Part shown: piece by piece, positions 60,709 through 64,000 of the stretch
Layout of the letters: every line of letters starts with the position of its first letter
Position numbering within the stretch: position 1 is the stretch's first letter
Assembly (NCBI GenBank): GCA_949318235.1
Contig: OX439129.1
Location: 21,941,402 to 22,005,401, forward strand
Origin: Ecdyonurus torrentis
Lineage: Eukaryota; Arthropoda; Insecta; Ephemeroptera; Heptageniidae
Length of the DNA: 64,000 bases
Reading direction: 5' to 3'
The notes under the pieces: model-generated
Told to the model about the DNA's origin: nothing
What the model saw: only the letters and a program-made list of their open reading frames with translations
Database searches by the model: none
Program-made: the position numbers and the translations under genes

Positions 60709-63307
60709 ATGAAGAAAAAGAATGATAGTGCATCATCAGCGGCTTCAGAATCCCCTCCCTCCAAGCCGAAAAAGAAAAAAGAGGCGACGTAAGTGAGCTC
60801 TTTATTGTTGTGGCCATGTATGTTATGTATGTATGTACCATGTACCGGTACACATTTATGCACATACTGTATATTCTAAACCTCGGTTCAGTTAACGTGT
60901 TTTCTCTTTTGTAATACATACATGTGTACAGAAATACATTGTACTGTACTTTATCATAATTATCATTACATACGTTTTAATTGTATACATACCGTACATA
61001 CATACATACACAATCCAAAATGTGTAAATTGTAAAAAATGTACATACAACAGTACACAGTGTAATGTATGTAAGGTAAGCATCATTACGCCATCATATCT
61101 TTCAGTGTAGGCCAGTATTATACCTTTTTAGTATGGGCTTTTAATGTATGATCTAAAAGACTTACCAGACCTCAGGCTCAACTCGTTATCACAATATTCT
61201 GAGCTCAACTACCAGATCTGTGCGACCCGGACCGCTGTCATTGGAAAACTAAGAGTTGACAGCACTCGGGTTAGCAAGCAGTATGGTCAAACTGCCAGCG
61301 CAGCCACGCCGCTAGACTTTGTACGGTTTTACCAATTCAAGTACTGACCACGCTTGACATTGCTCAACTTTAGTGATCCATCGGGAACCGGTTTAGACAA
61401 CGTGATAATGCTGATTTGCATTTACATGTACTGTACACTCCTCCCGAATAAATCTGACTGAAGCATTAATCTCTCCAAATGTTAAATATATGGGAAAACT
61501 TTAACGCAAGCGGTCAGATTTATTTGAAAGGAGTGTACAGTACCTTAATATTTAATTGTATGTACAGTACATACATACAAACACTTTGTGATACGGTCAA
61601 AAAAATGCATCCTGTACTCCAACATTACATACATACATATCATGACGCTATAGTTCCTTTCAGGGTAAGCCAACAACATAGATGGTTTTTATTCTGAGCC
61701 AGTGATAGACCTCCACAACTTTCTATCCTGACATATCAAGATTCATATCTTGTTTCATACACTTGCTTTTGCATCTACATACATTCTTATTTTTCAGACA
61801 TCTTCCAACTACTTCAGACCATGATGTTTTAGGCCTGCCTCTATCTCTCCTTCCATCCATTCTACTATGGAATACAGTACCTGTTTTGCATCATCACCCA
61901 TTCTCTCGACATGACCAAACCACCGTAACACACTGCTTTCATACTTCTCAGTCACCGTTTCTTTCATTCCACATTTCTCCATCACCCAAGCACCCTATCT
62001 AATCTTGTTTTACCACACATACTTCTAAGAAAACTCATACCAACCGCATTCACCCTACTCTGACATACCCATGATTCAGAACCATATAAGATAGTTGGGA
62101 GTAAGACAGAATTATACACTGCAAGTTTTGCTTTGTTTGTTAAAGCATCACTCTTAGCCAATCCTGCCATGCTGCCAACTACTTTCCTACCTGCCGCCAC
62201 TCTCCTCTCAATTTCTCCTCCAACATTAAGCTCTATATGATTCAGTATGAGAATTGTGTTCTCTTTTATTTTAGTGTACCCGATTCAGATACAGACACGA
62301 TGTAATTACACTGTCATCTGTCAATTACAAAACTACATATCGATATTGTTGCGAACAAAAGGCCTATCTCGTTTTTTGTCAGTGGAAGCAAAAGGCGTAT
62401 CTCGTATTTTGTCAGTGGAAGCAAAAGGCCTATCTCGAGCGCTATCGCCATAACGTTCGGGAACGAGATAGGCCTTTTGCTTCAACTGACAAAATACGAG
62501 ATACGCCTTTTGCTTCCACTGACAAAAAACGAGATAGGCCTTTTGTTCGCAATAAGATCGATATCGATCTTGTTGCAAACAAAATGTCTATCTCGTATTT
62601 TGCTTTGCCTGACAAAATACGAGATAGACATTTTGTTTGCAACAAGATCGATATACCACTCATATATACATATATGCAGTTCAAATCAAGGTTATTTGAA
62701 CTGATCACCTACAAATTTGAGTTACTGTACCATGGATGTAACCCGTCCCAAAACTTTTATTCAAATTATGCAATTGCACATCCCATTTTATAGAATCTTG
62801 TGTATATATGCCAGATATCCTGTCAATTTAAATATCTATGCTGTAATGTATGTATGTATACATTACTACATGTATGGTGCACAGCTCTGGCCAAAAGTTT
62901 GAGAACGATTTGCATAGGCAACCCGCATCCACACTATGCGATCTTTATGAGAAAACGTAGCGGCCTTCGCTACCCCGTTCTCAAACTAGTGGCCAGAACT
63001 GTACTACTTACAGTATACCTTACACTGCAACTACTGCATTTAGATAACTGTATATGTTCATACTTCACCATACAATATTTCATTTACTTTTTAAATGTCT
63101 GTTACAGTAAGTCTCGTGAATGGGAGAGGGAGAGAAGAGAACGTCTGAATAACTCATTTAATGAGTTAAGCAAAATACTACCTACAAGTGATAATAAGGC
63201 AGTAACAAAGAAGATGGAAATTCTTCAGAAAGCAACTACTTATATTAAGTCTTTGCAAGAGGAAAATGCAGAGCTGCTAGAGAGTGGTGGACTTGAGAAA
63301 TCATGGT
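60709..63307 (+). CDS. Basic helix-loop-helix protein, first two coding exons (partial)
   Basis: Exon 1 (60709-60788) starts MKKKNDSASSAASESPPSKP and ends in a Lys run resembling a nuclear localisation signal (KPKKKKEA), with the donor GTAAGT after AC. Exon 2 (63108-63307) follows a TGTTACAG acceptor and completes the Thr codon. It encodes the basic region SREWERERRERLNNSFNEL (residues about 29-47), loop KILPTSDNKAV and helix 2 TKKMEILQKATTYIKSLQEE. Glu and the Arg-Arg pair in ERERRERLN are the E-box contacts of the family, so sequence-specific DNA binding as a dimer in the nucleus is expected. A consensus donor (GTAAGT at 63308) shows the gene continues beyond; reading through would stop at 63385. 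I cannot name the subfamily. Confidence 0.82.
61431..61540. mobile_element. Short MITE with TIRs
   Basis: CTGTACACTCCT at the left is inverted as AGGAGTGTACAG at the right, and the similarity continues inward (AATAAATCTGAC against GTCAGATTTATT). TA flanks both ends (61429-61430 and 61541-61542), pointing to Tc1/mariner. About 110 bp. Confidence 0.75.
61797..62231 (-). pseudogene. C-terminal fragment of a non-LTR reverse transcriptase
   Basis: Reading the minus strand from 62231: NVGGEIERRVAAGRKVVGSM, then KAKLAVYNSVLLPTILYGSE and SWVCQSRVNAV, then LRSMCGKTRLDRVLG and a stop at about 61982. After a frameshift the next part, LRWFGHVERMGDDAKQVLY, follows; after another shift GRRDRGRPKTSWSEVV. 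The order 'ILYGSESW ... RWFGHVERM ... GRPKTSW' is the well-known C-terminal region of endonuclease-reverse transcriptases of RTE/Jockey-like elements. Two frame breaks and a stop show it is dead. It lies antisense in the bHLH gene intron. Confidence 0.85.
62337..62564. repeat. Foldback palindrome 1 with internally repeated arms
   Basis: Arms 62337-62437 and 62464-62564 (101 bp each) are inverted copies with only a few mismatches around a 26-base loop. Each arm is itself built of about three units of the type CAAAAGGCCTATCTCG...TTTTGTCAGTGGAAG. It starts ATATCGATATTGTTGCGAAC. Confidence 0.92.
62561..62654. repeat. Foldback palindrome 2, adjacent and related
   Basis: Arms 62561-62602 and 62613-62654 are perfect 42-bp inverted copies around a 10-base loop (CTTTGCCTGA). 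The ends ATATCGATCTTGTTGC resemble those of palindrome 1, with which it shares the bases ATAT at 62561-62564. Same family, one repeat unit per arm. Confidence 0.93.
62882..63001. mobile_element. MITE copy 1 (CAGCTCTGGCCAAAAG family)
   Basis: The ends CAGCTCTGGCCAAAAGTTTG and CAAACTAGTGGCCAGAACTG are imperfect inverted copies. It shares the whole 120-base layout with the copy at 63772-63891 in opposite orientation. Confidence 0.85.
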
Positions 63308-63730
63308 GTAAGTTATTTTACAGTTATAATGATCACATGTCATATGATATACATTGGATCAATATCAAAGAAAAGGATAGTAATTAGTAATACTAGCAAA
63401 GAACTTACCACATAGTAGAATTTACATGGAGAGGTTGAAGTCTCACGTACCGATACGGACACAATAAAAGTTACAAACAAAAGAAGTACTGTAAAAGGTC
63501 TTTTTTTTTTTTTTTTTTTTTTTTTTTGCTACCCACCCTGACTCATCACACTTGCACTCTACCCTGACCTGTGTTATATTTGTGGCTATGTTGCTATATT
63601 TACTATTTTTCCCTATATTGTCGGCTAACCCCCGTAAGCTGCGACGCTAACTAACTAGTTAAACCGTAGTTAAGTTGTTAATGCAAAAATTTTTGATGTG
63701 ATTCTCAGCTCTATTTAAAAATGACATAAG

Positions 63731-63768
63731 GTTAAAATCGTTTTTTTTTTTTTTTTTTTTTTTTTTTT
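63731..63768. repeat. Poly(T) run
   Basis: Homopolymer T. A second run lies at 63501-63527, both in the second intron or flank of the bHLH gene. Confidence 0.9.
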
Positions 63769-63771
63769 GTA

Positions 63772-63891
63772 CAGCTCTGGCCAAAAGTTCCCGAACGGGG
63801 CAGCGGCGGCTGCTGCATTTTCTCATAAAGATAACATAGTGTGCTTGCGGGTTGCCTATGCAAATCGTTCGGGAACTTTTGGCCAGAGCTG
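63772..63891. mobile_element. MITE copy 2 (CAGCTCTGGCCAAAAG family), inverted
   Basis: Perfect ends CAGCTCTGGCCAAAAGTTCC and GGAACTTTTGGCCAGAGCTG with TA at both sides (63770-63771, 63892-63893), the Tc1/mariner pattern. The core ATTTGCATAGGCAACCCGCA of copy 1 is present here as its reverse complement. Confidence 0.88.
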
Positions 63892-64000
63892 TACATACTC
63901 TAAGCCGATGATGTATCCAATGCTTTGTAACTTACTGTGTTCTTATCAGTACATGGCACAAGGTTATATAATTTTTATATAATTGAGATCTTTTGTCATA

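Larger units (their letters stand above)
60789..63107 (+). other. First intron of the bHLH gene, rich in mobile elements
   Basis: It contains ACATAC-type repeats near 60905-61080, a MITE at 61431-61540, a reverse transcriptase relic on the minus strand, tandem foldback elements and a small MITE (listed separately). The part 61130-61350 has balanced composition and a 67-codon frame without a recognised domain. Confidence 0.6.
63308..64000 (+). other. Start of the second bHLH intron to the window end
   Basis: Holds two poly(T) runs and the MITE copy 2. No further exon was recognised before the window ends. Confidence 0.5.

Noticed and set aside
61763..62002. Plus-strand frame of 79 codons rich in His, Ser and Leu
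   Set aside because: Antisense shadow of the reverse transcriptase fragment on the minus strand.
62333..62708. Open frames on both strands across the foldback palindromes
   Set aside because: The frames mirror each other because the DNA is palindromic; repeated motifs such as GLSRFLSVEAK are products of the repeat units.

Overview
The window is AT-rich animal DNA, most likely from an arthropod and probably an insect. It shows long intergenic and intronic stretches, many (AT)n, (CT)n/(GA)n and homopolymer runs, short phase-matched exons with GT-AG borders, and several DNA transposon families. The arthropod assignment rests mainly on a troponin C whose C-lobe is of the arthropod type and on a neo-calmodulin-like EF-hand gene. 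Species cannot be named.

Layout. Positions 1-18.5 kb hold no convincing gene: microsatellites, the 3' end of a non-LTR retrotransposon (5.3-6.0 kb), a perfect 75-bp-arm hairpin (8.06-8.22 kb) and a terminal-inverted-repeat element (15.6-15.9 kb). From 18.7 to 49.3 kb on the plus strand lies a calmodulin-like gene. Its five core exons (44403-49333) encode four canonical EF-hands. Upstream phase-0 exons can each be spliced onto this core: 18725-18811 plus 24675-24719, then 39072-39104, then the shared basic exon 40342-40590, and finally 43515-43619. They predict N-terminal extensions of different length. A complete troponin C gene (28055-32322, five coding exons, plus a probable 5' UTR exon near 34.5 kb) runs on the minus strand inside the large intron between the distal and proximal first exons.

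From 49.3 to 56.5 kb the sequence is AT-rich 3' flank with a small inverted-repeat element. From 56.5 to 60.2 kb there is a nest of transposons: two hAT-type elements with perfect terminal inverted repeats and target duplications, and traces of an older element. From 60.2 kb a plus-strand gene starts that encodes a basic helix-loop-helix protein (exons 60709-60788 and 63108-63307, continuing beyond the window). Its first intron is packed with a reverse transcriptase relic, a tandem pair of foldback palindromes and small MITEs.

How the genes relate: both central genes encode EF-hand calcium sensors. Troponin C acts in the thin filament of striated muscle; the calmodulin-like protein is a general Ca2+ sensor whose alternative N-termini might direct it to different partners. 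Their antisense nested arrangement allows transcriptional interference. Exon structures were derived from reading frame, splice consensus and phase only; no transcript data were available.
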